Shown piece after piece: positions 54,751 to 62,497 of a stretch of DNA of 64,000 bases. This stretch comes from Acetobacterium wieringae (GTDB lineage: Bacteria > Bacillota > Clostridia > Eubacteriales > Eubacteriaceae), in NCBI RefSeq assembly GCF_026646375.1, contig NZ_JAIPPU010000012.1, forward strand, positions 79,507 through 143,506, read 5' to 3'. Made by a program: the position numbers and the translations under genes. Under the pieces are notes generated by a model that was not told the DNA's origin, did not search any database, and was given only the letters and a program-made list of their open reading frames with translations. How positions within the stretch are numbered: the first letter of the stretch is position 1; the number at the start of each line of letters is the position of its first letter.

Positions 54751-57072
54751 TCAGCCCACTAAGCCGATCGTTTTAAGAATGTTATAACCCAGTCTCCGTT
54801 CCTGCCCTTCATAAGGATAAGCATGCATGACAATCATCGGATTAAAATTGAGTTCGATAATTCCATAGTTTGAATCGGGATTGCGATAGTCTTCCAGGAT
54901 AATATCAATTCCACAAAATTTCGCATCGAAAGCCTTGGCGGCCTTTAAGGCAATTTCTGAAAAATAAGGATGCATTTTTTCAGTGAAGTCAATACTATCG
55001 CCACCAGTGCTGATATTGGAATTTCCCCGAAGAAATACCATTTCACCTTTTGAGGGTATCGACTGATTAGACAGACCCTGTTTTTTTAGAAACATCCGCG
55101 ACTGATCATCCAGCTCAATTTTTTTAAGTGGGCTGGTATGACCATCCCCCCGGTAAGGATGTTTATTCTTTTCATCAATAAGTTCCTGGATAGTGGAAGA
55201 CCCATCGCCAACGACGTTAGCCGGACGACGATGGAGTACCGCTACGACTTCATCTCCCATGGTCAGGAAGCGGTATTCCAGGCCAGGAATGTACGCTTCA
55301 ACTAAAATTGTAGTGTCGTGTTCAAAAGCAATCCGAGCTCCTTCTAAGAGTTCCTCCAGGGTACCACCCTGATCAAAAATGCAGATTCCCAATCCAAAAT
55401 TAGTGGATTTGGGCTTGATCACAACTTTTTTCCCGATGTACTTTGCCAGTTTTTGTTTTGCTTCCTGAAAAGAAAAGTATTCTTCCCCATCTGGAACCGG
55501 CAAATCATTCTCAAGCAGAATTTTTTTTGTGACAACCTTGTTTTCCATCAGCAGTGGGGTAACATAATTATCAGCACTTGTTTTTGTTGCCTGCTTAACA
55601 TATTCCCTGCGACCATCTTTTTCCAGACGAACAATATTGTCAGCCGCATCCATTGGGGTTACTTTTATTCCCCGAGTCAGCGCCTCTTTGATTAAAATCT
55701 GTGTCGACATTTCCCAATTTTCAAATCCCTTCAGACGATAGTGATCTGCATCAGACTGTTTTTTATACGCTTTGGCCATTTCCAGATTGGCATCCAGACA
55801 GCCCTTTTGCTGCATTAATAGTTTCAGTCGATGGGCATAAGTCGTTTCCGGTTGCCTTACCCGGTTCTGCATTTCTTTGATACACCGATCCTGTTTTAAA
55901 TCAAGATATTCATTAACTTCAGCCACCTTTTCCAGAATATCCTCTGCCCAAGCAGATTTGAGCGTCCAATGTCGATGATCCAGCAATTCCAAATCTGGTT
56001 CAAGCCCATGTTCAGCCACCGTCACTTCATTAATAAGTGCTTCCTGCTGCCAGGTATCAAAAAACTCTTCGCCTTCCAAAAATAGAAAAAGCATAAAAAT
56101 ATTCATGAATTCCAGATCTATTTTTGAGATACCGCATTTATCAAAAACATTGAGATCAATAGTTCGAATTTCTAGATATTGAATACCGTCTTTTTCTAAA
56201 GAGTCTAATATATTTCGATAATCCTTTGGTTTTAAGCGGATCTGGGCATACAATTCTTTCGCTTCAGAAATGTCTCCCCGTTCAATAAACTCATTGATAC
56301 TCCGGATATAATCCTTAATTGAACTGTAGTCCGGATAGAGATCTATTTCATTTTTATAACCGCTGCAGCTTCCATTACGGGCAGAGGTTCCGCCGGGGCT
56401 GACATAGGTTTCATTACCACAGTCGCCCATACATTGCAGGCATTCCTCAATGTATGAGTTATGGAGCCCGGGTGTACAGCCCATTAGATAAATGATCAGC
56501 CAGCGATAACGTAAAAAATTACGTAAGACCTTTAAATAAATTCGATCTTTAAATTCCTTGTAGCTCTCCTGCGTATCGCATTCCTGCCAGCAGGTTGTTA
56601 AAAACGCCTCGCTGAAAGAAAAGTTATAGTGGATACCGGAGATCAGTTGTCGCTTGCCCCCATATTTGGCCATTAGTTTTTCCCGATACTCCCGGGCTTT
56701 CTTCCCTTCTTCTCCCTGATAATAAGCAATCGGGATCTGGTTGTCATCCGGAATACTACACGGCATAGAGTATGGCCAAAACAGCTCATCGTTCTCGCCA
56801 ATTTCGCCGATAACAATATCCGTAAGTGCTTCCAGAAAATCATAGGTTTCGTCTACTGAATAAAAAACCGGTGTAACCAGTTCAATTTGACTTTCCGAGA
56901 AATCGGTAGTGATATACGGATTTTTAAGTTTATCGCCAAAAATCGGCGGATGTGGCGTCAATGCAAGCCTTCCCTGTTGTGTCACCCGGAGTCCTTCTCG
57001 TTCGACTCCAAACCCTGCAGATAAAATACTTTCTGGTGTCATTTTATTTTTTAATATTTCAATCATACTCAT
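54751..57072 (-). CDS. gshAB: Bifunctional glutamate-cysteine ligase / glutathione synthetase
   Basis: Makes glutathione from glutamate, cysteine and glycine in one protein (GshF type). The 773-residue protein has an N-terminal GshA domain (GFGVEREGLRVT, TTDFSESQIELVTP, GIHYNFSFSE, SPGGTSARNGS) and, from about residue 480, an ATP-grasp domain (VVIKPKSTNFGLGICIF, CGIDIILEDY, GIIELNFNPMI). Glutathione synthesis is unusual but not unknown in strict anaerobes. AAAGG is 2 nt from the first ATG and 8 nt from the ATG at 57066, so the true start may be two codons later. Confidence 0.94.
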   Translation of the reverse strand: MSMIEILKNKMTPESILSAGFGVEREGLRVTQQGRLALTPHPPIFGDKLKNPYITTDFSESQIELVTPVFYSVDETYDFLEALTDIVIGEIGENDELFWPYSMPCSIPDDNQIPIAYYQGEEGKKAREYREKLMAKYGGKRQLISGIHYNFSFSEAFLTTCWQECDTQESYKEFKDRIYLKVLRNFLRYRWLIIYLMGCTPGLHNSYIEECLQCMGDCGNETYVSPGGTSARNGSCSGYKNEIDLYPDYSSIKDYIRSINEFIERGDISEAKELYAQIRLKPKDYRNILDSLEKDGIQYLEIRTIDLNVFDKCGISKIDLEFMNIFMLFLFLEGEEFFDTWQQEALINEVTVAEHGLEPDLELLDHRHWTLKSAWAEDILEKVAEVNEYLDLKQDRCIKEMQNRVRQPETTYAHRLKLLMQQKGCLDANLEMAKAYKKQSDADHYRLKGFENWEMSTQILIKEALTRGIKVTPMDAADNIVRLEKDGRREYVKQATKTSADNYVTPLLMENKVVTKKILLENDLPVPDGEEYFSFQEAKQKLAKYIGKKVVIKPKSTNFGLGICIFDQGGTLEELLEGARIAFEHDTTILVEAYIPGLEYRFLTMGDEVVAVLHRRPANVVGDGSSTIQELIDEKNKHPYRGDGHTSPLKKIELDDQSRMFLKKQGLSNQSIPSKGEMVFLRGNSNISTGGDSIDFTEKMHPYFSEIALKAAKAFDAKFCGIDIILEDYRNPDSNYGIIELNFNPMIVMHAYPYEGQERRLGYNILKTIGLVG

Positions 57073-57085
57073 AGCCTTTCCGTTG

Positions 57086-57116
57086 TTGTACAGCTAAACC
57101 GGAGTGATCTGTACAA
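57086..57116. promoter_or_regulatory. Inverted repeat in the gshAB leader
   Basis: TTGTACAG and CTGTACAA, perfectly inverted 8-bp arms around 15 bases, located just upstream of the gshAB ribosome binding site. It could be an operator or an mRNA hairpin that controls translation. Confidence 0.55.
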
Positions 57117-57125
57117 ATTTTTTTT

Positions 57126-57153
57126 ATTATACCATAAAAAAGATTAATTCTAA
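57126..57153 (-). promoter_or_regulatory. Candidate gshAB promoter
   Basis: Consensus TATAAT with TTAGAA at 16-bp spacing on the minus strand. The -35 region overlaps a direct repeat of GTTAG half-sites (TAGTTAGTTAG), the same pentamer found in the feo and marR operators but not in inverted form. Confidence 0.5.
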
Positions 57154-57247
57154 CTAACTATTTCCCTTTGATTGCTAGGGAATAATCACTATTCTTGCAA
57201 AATCCCAATCATTTTATCCTGATTTTACTACTTATTTGCTTTAAGTA

Positions 57248-57276
57248 TTGACAAACAAAATAAGTGATGTTAGACT
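57248..57276 (+). promoter_or_regulatory. feo operon promoter
   Basis: TTGACA (57248-57253) and TAGACT (57271-57276) with 17-bp spacing, about 80 nt upstream of the first feoA. Confidence 0.75.
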
Positions 57277-57282
57277 CTGCTT

Positions 57283-57308
57283 ATTGAGTTAGTAATTACT
57301 AACTCAAT
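57283..57308. promoter_or_regulatory. 26-bp perfect palindrome, predicted repressor operator of feo
   Basis: A perfect palindrome centred at 57295/57296 with core GTTAGTAATTACTAAC. The core starts 11 bases after the -10 box, on the expected transcription start. It lacks the GATAATGATWATCATTATC pattern of Fur boxes and the usual DtxR/MntR pattern, and it matches the marR-lon operator. Confidence 0.8.
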
Positions 57309-57322
57309 TTTATAATAATTTT

Positions 57323-57338
57323 GTTAGTTATTGCTAAC
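57323..57338. promoter_or_regulatory. Second GTTAG-N6-CTAAC site in the feo leader
   Basis: GTTAGTTATTGCTAAC, the same half-sites and spacing as the palindrome core, 40 bases downstream and just before the feoA ribosome binding site. Confidence 0.65.
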
Positions 57339-57355
57339 CAATCAGGAGGAAAACC

Positions 57356-57565
57356 ATGTTACTATCAATGGCGACACCCGGAGAAAAAAATTACATCAAA
57401 AAAATCACCGGTAAAGATAACACGCATCAGTTTCTGGCGAGCCTTGGTTTTGTCGAAGGCGCTGATGTCACAATCATATCAGAGCTTTCAGGCAATATTA
57501 TTTTAAACATTAAAGATACCCGGGTTGCCATCGATAAGAGCATGGCCAACCGCATTATCATTTAA
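57356..57565 (+). CDS. feoA: Ferrous iron transport protein A (first FeoA)
   Basis: A 69-residue SH3-like protein of the FeoA family that supports FeoB. MATPGEKNYIKKITGKD, FLASLGFVEGADVTIISELSGN and RVAIDKSMANRIII fit the family pattern. AGGAGG lies 7 nt before the ATG. It is followed 10 nt later by a second FeoA. Confidence 0.92.
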   Translation: MLLSMATPGEKNYIKKITGKDNTHQFLASLGFVEGADVTIISELSGNIILNIKDTRVAIDKSMANRIII

Positions 57566-57575
57566 GGAGATCAAC

Positions 57576-57797
57576 ATGAAAACACTCAGAGCTGTAAAAT
57601 GTGGGGAATCCACTAAAGTTGTAAAACTCCATGGTACTGGCCCAATCCGACGCCGGATCATGGATATGGGTATCACCAAAGGTGTTGATGTCTTTGTCAG
57701 AAAGGTTGCGCCCTTGGGTGACCCCATCGAGATTACCGTGCTTGGTTATGAACTGAGCATTCGTAAAGCCGATGCAGAGCTGATCGAAGTTTCTTAA
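57576..57797 (+). CDS. feoA: Ferrous iron transport protein A (second FeoA)
   Basis: A 73-residue FeoA domain protein: RAVKCGESTKVVKLHGTG, RRRIMDMGITKGVDVFVRKVAPLGDPIEI, and GYELSIRKADAELIEV. It is closer to the classical FeoA pattern than the first copy. AAGGAG lies 6 nt before the ATG at 57576; the longer frame from 57525 overlaps the first feoA and is not used. Confidence 0.93.
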   Translation: MKTLRAVKCGESTKVVKLHGTGPIRRRIMDMGITKGVDVFVRKVAPLGDPIEITVLGYELSIRKADAELIEVS

Positions 57798-57812
57798 CAA
57801 CTTGGAAGAAAG

Positions 57813-57841
57813 AATTTAACAGCCGTGGCTGTTAAATTTTT
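57813..57841 (+). terminator. Hairpin with T-run between feoA and feoB
   Basis: AATTTAACAGCC and GGCTGTTAAATTT form a perfect stem of about 12 bp with a very short loop, followed by TT. It looks like an intrinsic terminator inside the operon and would make feoA transcripts more abundant than feoB. Confidence 0.7.
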
Positions 57842-57887
57842 GCACATAATGTTAGTCAATGCTATCAAATTAACGAGGAGAACTTAT

Positions 57888-60029
57888 ATGAACTTAAAAA
57901 TTGCACTCGTTGGAAATCCCAACTGTGGTAAAACAACCATGTTCAATGCGCTCACCGGCAGTTCCCAGTATGTGGGCAACTGGCCAGGGGTCACAGTTGA
58001 AAAAAAATCCGGCAAACTCAAAGGCCACAACAATGTTGAAATCATCGATTTACCTGGTATTTATTCACTGTCCCCCTATACTTTGGAAGAAGTGGTCTCC
58101 AGAAACTATTTACTGAACGAAAAACCCGACGTCATGATTAATATCGTCGACAGCACTAATATTGAAAGAAATCTGTATCTCACAACCCAGTTGCTGGAAA
58201 CTGGTATCCCAATGATTCTGGCCCTTAATATGACCGATATTGTCAAAAAGCGTGGCGACATTATCAATATCAAAGCGCTTGCCAAACGGCTGGGTTGTGA
58301 AGTAATGGAAACCTCTGCCGTCAAAAGCGAAGGATGTACAGAACTTGCCGTGAAAGCCATTGCGCTTGGTAAAAGCAAACAGAAACCGAAATCACTATCA
58401 ATTTTTTCAAGTGATGTCATCGAAATCCTCAGTCAAATTGAATCCATTATTAAAACCAAAAGCACCACCGAACATCCAGATTTTTATGCCGTCAAACTTT
58501 TCGAGCGTGATGAAAAAGCCATCGAACAGCTTGGCCTTTCAGACACGGTAATGGCTGAAATCACGGCCCTCACCGAGTCCTTCGAAGAAGCCATGGATGA
58601 TGACAGTGAAAGCATCATTACCTCGGAACGCTATCAGACCATCAGTCGCATTGTTTCAGATACAATCAAAAAGAAAGCCAGCACCGGCATGACTACCTCG
58701 GACAAAATTGACCGAATCGTGACCAATCGCTTTCTGGCCTTACCCATTTTTGCCAGTATTATGTTTTTGATGTATTTTGTCTCTGTTACCACAGTAGGCA
58801 CCTGGGTGACTGACTGGACCAATGACGTGCTCTTTGGTGAAATTATTCCCCCGGCTGTAGAAGCACTGCTTGTTTCCTGGGGTACCGCAGAATGGCTGAA
58901 TTCACTGATTCTTGATGGCATCATTGGCGGTGTTGGCGCAGTTCTCGGTTTTGTCCCCCAAATGTTTGTCCTGTTCCTCTTTCTTGCCATGCTTGAGGAT
59001 TGCGGTTACATGGCCCGGGTTGCCTTTATTATGGATCGGATCTTTCGCAAATTCGGTCTGTCCGGTAAGTCGTTCATCCCCTTACTGATTGGGACCGGCT
59101 GTAGTGTACCCGGAATTATGGCATCCCGAACCATTGAAAATGAGCGGGACCGTAAGATGACCATTATGACCACCTCCTTTATTCCCTGTTCAGCCAAGCT
59201 GCCCGTGATCGCCCTGATTGCCGGCGCCTTATTCCCCGGATTAGTTTGGGTTGCTCCTTCGGCCTACTTCATCGGGGTAGCGGCTATTATTGTCTCCGGT
59301 ATCATTTTAAAGAAAACCCGGGGCTTTTCCGGTGATCCGGCCCCCTTTATTATGGAACTGCCCGCTTATCATGTCCCCGGTGCCAAAGGGGTTCTGATCC
59401 ACATGTGGGAACGGGGCAAATCCTTTATCAAAAAAGCCGGTACGGTTATTTTTGTGGCCAGTATCACCATCTGGTTTTTATCAAGCTTTAACTTTGGGAT
59501 GGAAATGGTCGACACCAATGATTCGATCCTGGCCGCCCTGGGGATGATCATCGCACCGGTCTTTATTCCCCTCGGTTTTGGTACCTGGGAAGCGACCGTT
59601 GCCACCATAACTGGTCTAATCGCCAAGGAAACGGTGGTCAGTACCTTTGGCGTACTCTTTGGTTTTGCCGAAGTGGCCGAAGATGGTGCCGAACTGTGGC
59701 CCCAGCTGCAAATGTCCTTTACCCAGATCGCGGCCTTCTCGTTTCTGATATTTAATCTGCTTTGTGCCCCCTGCTTTGCTGCCATCGGTGCGATTCACCG
59801 GGAAATGGGCAGTGCCAAATGGACACTGATTGCCGTCGGTTATCAGACCGCATTTGCCTATACCATCGCTCTGATCATTTATCAACTGGGTCTATTTTTC
59901 ACTGGTGGTGGTTTTGGTGTCGGGACCGTTGCTGCGATTATGATGATTGCTGCCTTACTCTATCTGCTCTTTAGAAAACCGGTCAGCAAAACAAAACAAA
60001 AACAATTGACACCGGTCAAAGAAATTTAG
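57888..60029 (+). CDS. feoB: Ferrous iron transport protein B
   Basis: Ferrous iron transporter with a cytoplasmic G-protein domain. The 713-residue protein has G1 GNPNCGKTT (residues 9-17), switch WPGVTVEKK, G3 DLPGIYSL and G4 LNMTDI. A helical spacer follows (about 170-270), then a membrane domain with two Gate motifs (LEDCGYMARVAF, GTGCSVPGIMASR, and a second Gate with APCFAAIGAI). The C-terminus ends in a short basic tail and has no FeoC-like cysteine domain. GAGGAG precedes the ATG at 57888. Confidence 0.96.
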   Translation: MNLKIALVGNPNCGKTTMFNALTGSSQYVGNWPGVTVEKKSGKLKGHNNVEIIDLPGIYSLSPYTLEEVVSRNYLLNEKPDVMINIVDSTNIERNLYLTTQLLETGIPMILALNMTDIVKKRGDIINIKALAKRLGCEVMETSAVKSEGCTELAVKAIALGKSKQKPKSLSIFSSDVIEILSQIESIIKTKSTTEHPDFYAVKLFERDEKAIEQLGLSDTVMAEITALTESFEEAMDDDSESIITSERYQTISRIVSDTIKKKASTGMTTSDKIDRIVTNRFLALPIFASIMFLMYFVSVTTVGTWVTDWTNDVLFGEIIPPAVEALLVSWGTAEWLNSLILDGIIGGVGAVLGFVPQMFVLFLFLAMLEDCGYMARVAFIMDRIFRKFGLSGKSFIPLLIGTGCSVPGIMASRTIENERDRKMTIMTTSFIPCSAKLPVIALIAGALFPGLVWVAPSAYFIGVAAIIVSGIILKKTRGFSGDPAPFIMELPAYHVPGAKGVLIHMWERGKSFIKKAGTVIFVASITIWFLSSFNFGMEMVDTNDSILAALGMIIAPVFIPLGFGTWEATVATITGLIAKETVVSTFGVLFGFAEVAEDGAELWPQLQMSFTQIAAFSFLIFNLLCAPCFAAIGAIHREMGSAKWTLIAVGYQTAFAYTIALIIYQLGLFFTGGGFGVGTVAAIMMIAALLYLLFRKPVSKTKQKQLTPVKEI

Positions 60030-60042
60030 CATTAAAACTACC

Positions 60043-60086
60043 AAAAGGCCAGACGAAAATGGTGATCATTCGCGTCTGACCTTTTT
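60043..60086. terminator. Bidirectional terminator between feoB and pspA
   Basis: AAAAGGCCAGACG and CGTCTGACCTTTT (13 bp; the one non-pair on the plus strand becomes a G-U pair on the minus strand) with an inner AATG/CATT stem. T-runs on both sides serve the two convergent genes. Confidence 0.88.
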
Positions 60087-60097
60087 ACTTTTTTTTG

Positions 60098-60775
60098 CTA
60101 CAACCCCAACTCTTGTTTGAGTTTAGCTAATTCCTCATCCACCGACGCATTTCCGCCGTTACCATACTTTTCTTCCAGCGCTTCGGCGGGGTCAATCGGC
60201 TCAATGTTCAGTTCGGCCATGGCGTTAGCTTCGTCCAGCATCCGGTCGGCCTTTTCTTCCATTCGGGTAAAGGCGTCCATGGCATCCTCGGTTTGATTGG
60301 CTGAACTGCTGGCTTCATTGATGATTTCCTGGGTTTTGGCAATCGATACCTTGGACTTGATCATGGTTCGGCGGACCTGCAAGGTTTCAATATCCGAAGC
60401 CAGTTTGTCATGCATCTGTCGCATTTTCATGGCATTTTCGTGAGCAGCGGCATACATATCCATCAGTTCAGAATCACGATTTTCCAGCTCCTGTTTTTTT
60501 GTGAGAAAAACCCGGGCATCGCCTTCATTCCCTGCCACCAGCGCTTTTTTTGCCAGTTCGGCATACTTTTTCACCTCGGCCTTGTTGTTATCGACCAACC
60601 GTTTCGTGCGGGTTTCTTCGCCCATTACTTCAGCCGTACTACGCTTCACTTCGGCTAAATCCTCGAGCAGATCAATTAAATACTGATCAATCATGATTGC
60701 CGGATCTTCCATCTTATCCAGCATATCGTTGATATTGGCCCGGATAATATCACCAAATCGTTCTAAAATTGCCAT
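60098..60775 (-). CDS. pspA: PspA/IM30-family membrane-stress protein
   Basis: ESCRT-III-like coiled-coil protein that binds and protects the cytoplasmic membrane. The 225-residue protein begins ILERFGDIIRANINDMLDKMEDP, the family's amphipathic helix and hinge, and is helical almost throughout, with long charged heptads from about residue 30 to 180 and an acidic, less ordered end. It is encoded 24 nt behind a Gly/Ser-rich membrane protein, which may be its membrane partner. No PspBC or LiaFSR genes are adjacent. Confidence 0.92.
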   Translation of the reverse strand: MAILERFGDIIRANINDMLDKMEDPAIMIDQYLIDLLEDLAEVKRSTAEVMGEETRTKRLVDNNKAEVKKYAELAKKALVAGNEGDARVFLTKKQELENRDSELMDMYAAAHENAMKMRQMHDKLASDIETLQVRRTMIKSKVSIAKTQEIINEASSSANQTEDAMDAFTRMEEKADRMLDEANAMAELNIEPIDPAEALEEKYGNGGNASVDEELAKLKQELGL

Positions 60776-60799
60776 TTTTTCCTCCTTTGAATTTTCTAA

Positions 60800-61807
60800 T
60801 CAGTCTTTATCCTGATCGGGCGGATTATCCTGATATTTCTTCGCCAGTTCATCAATTTCGACATCGTCAAATTTTTCCAATGGGGTACTCAGTATTTCTT
60901 CAGTGCGCTCAGCTTCAAGATTTTTCTGATTCTTGGCATGTCGCCACCAGACAAATAACAAAATGGCAAATATCACTATTGCAAAAGCAATACCAATGGT
61001 AGTCATGGCCGAAATCCATGGTGACTTGGTAACGGTCATCATCCGGTCTGCCGCATCCCGAAAGGAATTGCTGAAAAACTCCTCATCCGTGAGGTTACTG
61101 TCATAATAATTGCGGTCAATATAGTCAAGCAGAATATCTGCCGCTTCCGTATCAATGACCGTTTTAGCCTGAGTTCCGGCCACATAGCGATCCATATAGA
61201 AATCATTGTACTCATAAAAAACAAAGAGCAGATGGGCTTCATCCGTAAACAACTGATCATAAAGCGCATTTGCATAACCGTCCAATTCGCTTTCGGTGGG
61301 ATGAAACGAACCATTGACATTATCAATGATTACCACATGGGGTTGTACCCCAGTTTTCTGATAAAAGTATTTTAGACCTTCCTCCATTCTGGTCTGGTTA
61401 TTAATCCACCCCAACTCATCGGTGTAGTATTTCGTTTCGTTAACTGAGCCAGTTGGTAAAGGCTGTCGAGCCACTGTTGATTTTGTGACTTCAGTAAATC
61501 CGCCGATTGTCGATGAAATAAAAGCGCCAATGATCAACACCAGAATCAGCACAATCAGTAAAATAATGAAAAATCCGCAACCACAGCCCACCGGACCACC
61601 GCCACCACCAACGTTACCACCGCTAGAACTCATTCTAGGCCCACTACCAAAAAAACCGCCCCCGGAACTGCTTCCAAAGCTGCCAAACCCACCACTACCA
61701 CCGCTCCGGTGGCTGCTTCCAAAGCCGCCGCTGCGACCACCGCTGCTGCGACTGCCACCAAAGGAGCCGCCACTGCTGCGAACACCTGAACCGCCACTTC
61801 TTCCCAT
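60800..61807 (-). CDS. Gly/Ser-rich two-helix membrane protein with a TPM-like outer domain
   Basis: A 335-residue protein. Its first 85 residues are a low-complexity stretch of Gly, Ser and Arg; then a membrane helix (about residues 88-108), an extracytoplasmic domain of about 150 residues beginning after TKSTVARQPLP and containing TRMEEGLKYFYQKTGVQPHVV (TPM-domain-like), a second helix (about 265-288), and a charged cytoplasmic tail ending NPPDQDKD. The frame is open 18 codons further, but GGAGGGGG fits the ATG at 61807. It is in an operon with pspA. The function is unknown; a membrane sensor or anchor for PspA is inferred. Confidence 0.78.
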   Translation of the reverse strand: MGRSGGSGVRSSGGSFGGSRSSGGRSGGFGSSHRSGGSGGFGSFGSSSGGGFFGSGPRMSSSGGNVGGGGGPVGCGCGFFIILLIVLILVLIIGAFISSTIGGFTEVTKSTVARQPLPTGSVNETKYYTDELGWINNQTRMEEGLKYFYQKTGVQPHVVIIDNVNGSFHPTESELDGYANALYDQLFTDEAHLLFVFYEYNDFYMDRYVAGTQAKTVIDTEAADILLDYIDRNYYDSNLTDEEFFSNSFRDAADRMMTVTKSPWISAMTTIGIAFAIVIFAILLFVWWRHAKNQKNLEAERTEEILSTPLEKFDDVEIDELAKKYQDNPPDQDKD

Positions 61808-61968
61808 GATACCCCCTCCATTAGTTTTCACATCGTTACAATGGTTATCTACCCCAAACAAAACCGTTCATTCATTATTGATCGTTGCAAAAAAAGAAGC
61901 AAAAACGATCATTTTCTGATAAAATAAACAGATTACAATAGAGCTTTTCTGAGAGGAGAAAACCACCA

Positions 61969-62460
61969 ATGGCTAAACAAAAAGAAGCAAAAACCAATGC
62001 CATGCGCATTTTGGATAAATTGAAAATTGATTACACCTACCAAAGCTATGAATGTAATGAATTTGTAGACGGCTTGCAGACTGCCGATCTGCTGAATCTA
62101 CCTTATGAACAGGTCTATAAGACCCTGGTGACTGAAGGAAAAAGCAAAAATCATTTTGTTTTTGTGATCCCCATCGATAAAGAGCTGGATATGAAGAAAG
62201 CAGCCAAAGCGGTTGGCGAAAAAGCGATCGCAATGATTCATCTCAAAGATCTGACTGCGATCACCGGTTATGTCCGGGGGGGCTGCACTGCCATTGGTAT
62301 GAAAAAACAGTTTGCAACCGTCATCGACGACACCGCCAAAGAGCTGGACACCATCTACATCAGTGCCGGGAAAATTGGTCTACAGCTGGAGTTGCGCCCC
62401 GATGATTTCTGCACTGCCACCGCGGCTGTTTATCGGAATATTATCACAGCCGAATCGTGA
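61969..62460 (+). CDS. ybaK: Cys-tRNA(Pro)/Cys-tRNA(Cys) deacylase YbaK
   Basis: Trans-editing enzyme that hydrolyses mischarged Cys-tRNA-Pro. The 163-residue protein has the YbaK/EbsC fold: DYTYQSYECNEFVDGLQTADLL, YKTLVTEGKSKNHFVFVIP with the catalytic Lys region, and TGYVRGGCTAIGMKKQFATV. AGAGGAG lies 10 nt before the ATG. It is monocistronic and convergent with the HD-GYP gene. Confidence 0.93.
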   Translation: MAKQKEAKTNAMRILDKLKIDYTYQSYECNEFVDGLQTADLLNLPYEQVYKTLVTEGKSKNHFVFVIPIDKELDMKKAAKAVGEKAIAMIHLKDLTAITGYVRGGCTAIGMKKQFATVIDDTAKELDTIYISAGKIGLQLELRPDDFCTATAAVYRNIITAES

Positions 62461-62497
62461 TGACGTTTTAAGAAGTATTTTAGTTTTGTTTCTTTCT

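Noticed and set aside
57248..57355. Fur box at the feo promoter
   Set aside because: The palindrome there has GTTAG/CTAAC arms and does not resemble the GATAAT-type Fur repeat.
61485..61919. Plus-strand Pro/Leu-rich frame of 144 codons
   Set aside because: Antisense of the Gly/Ser-rich N-terminus of the membrane protein behind pspA.
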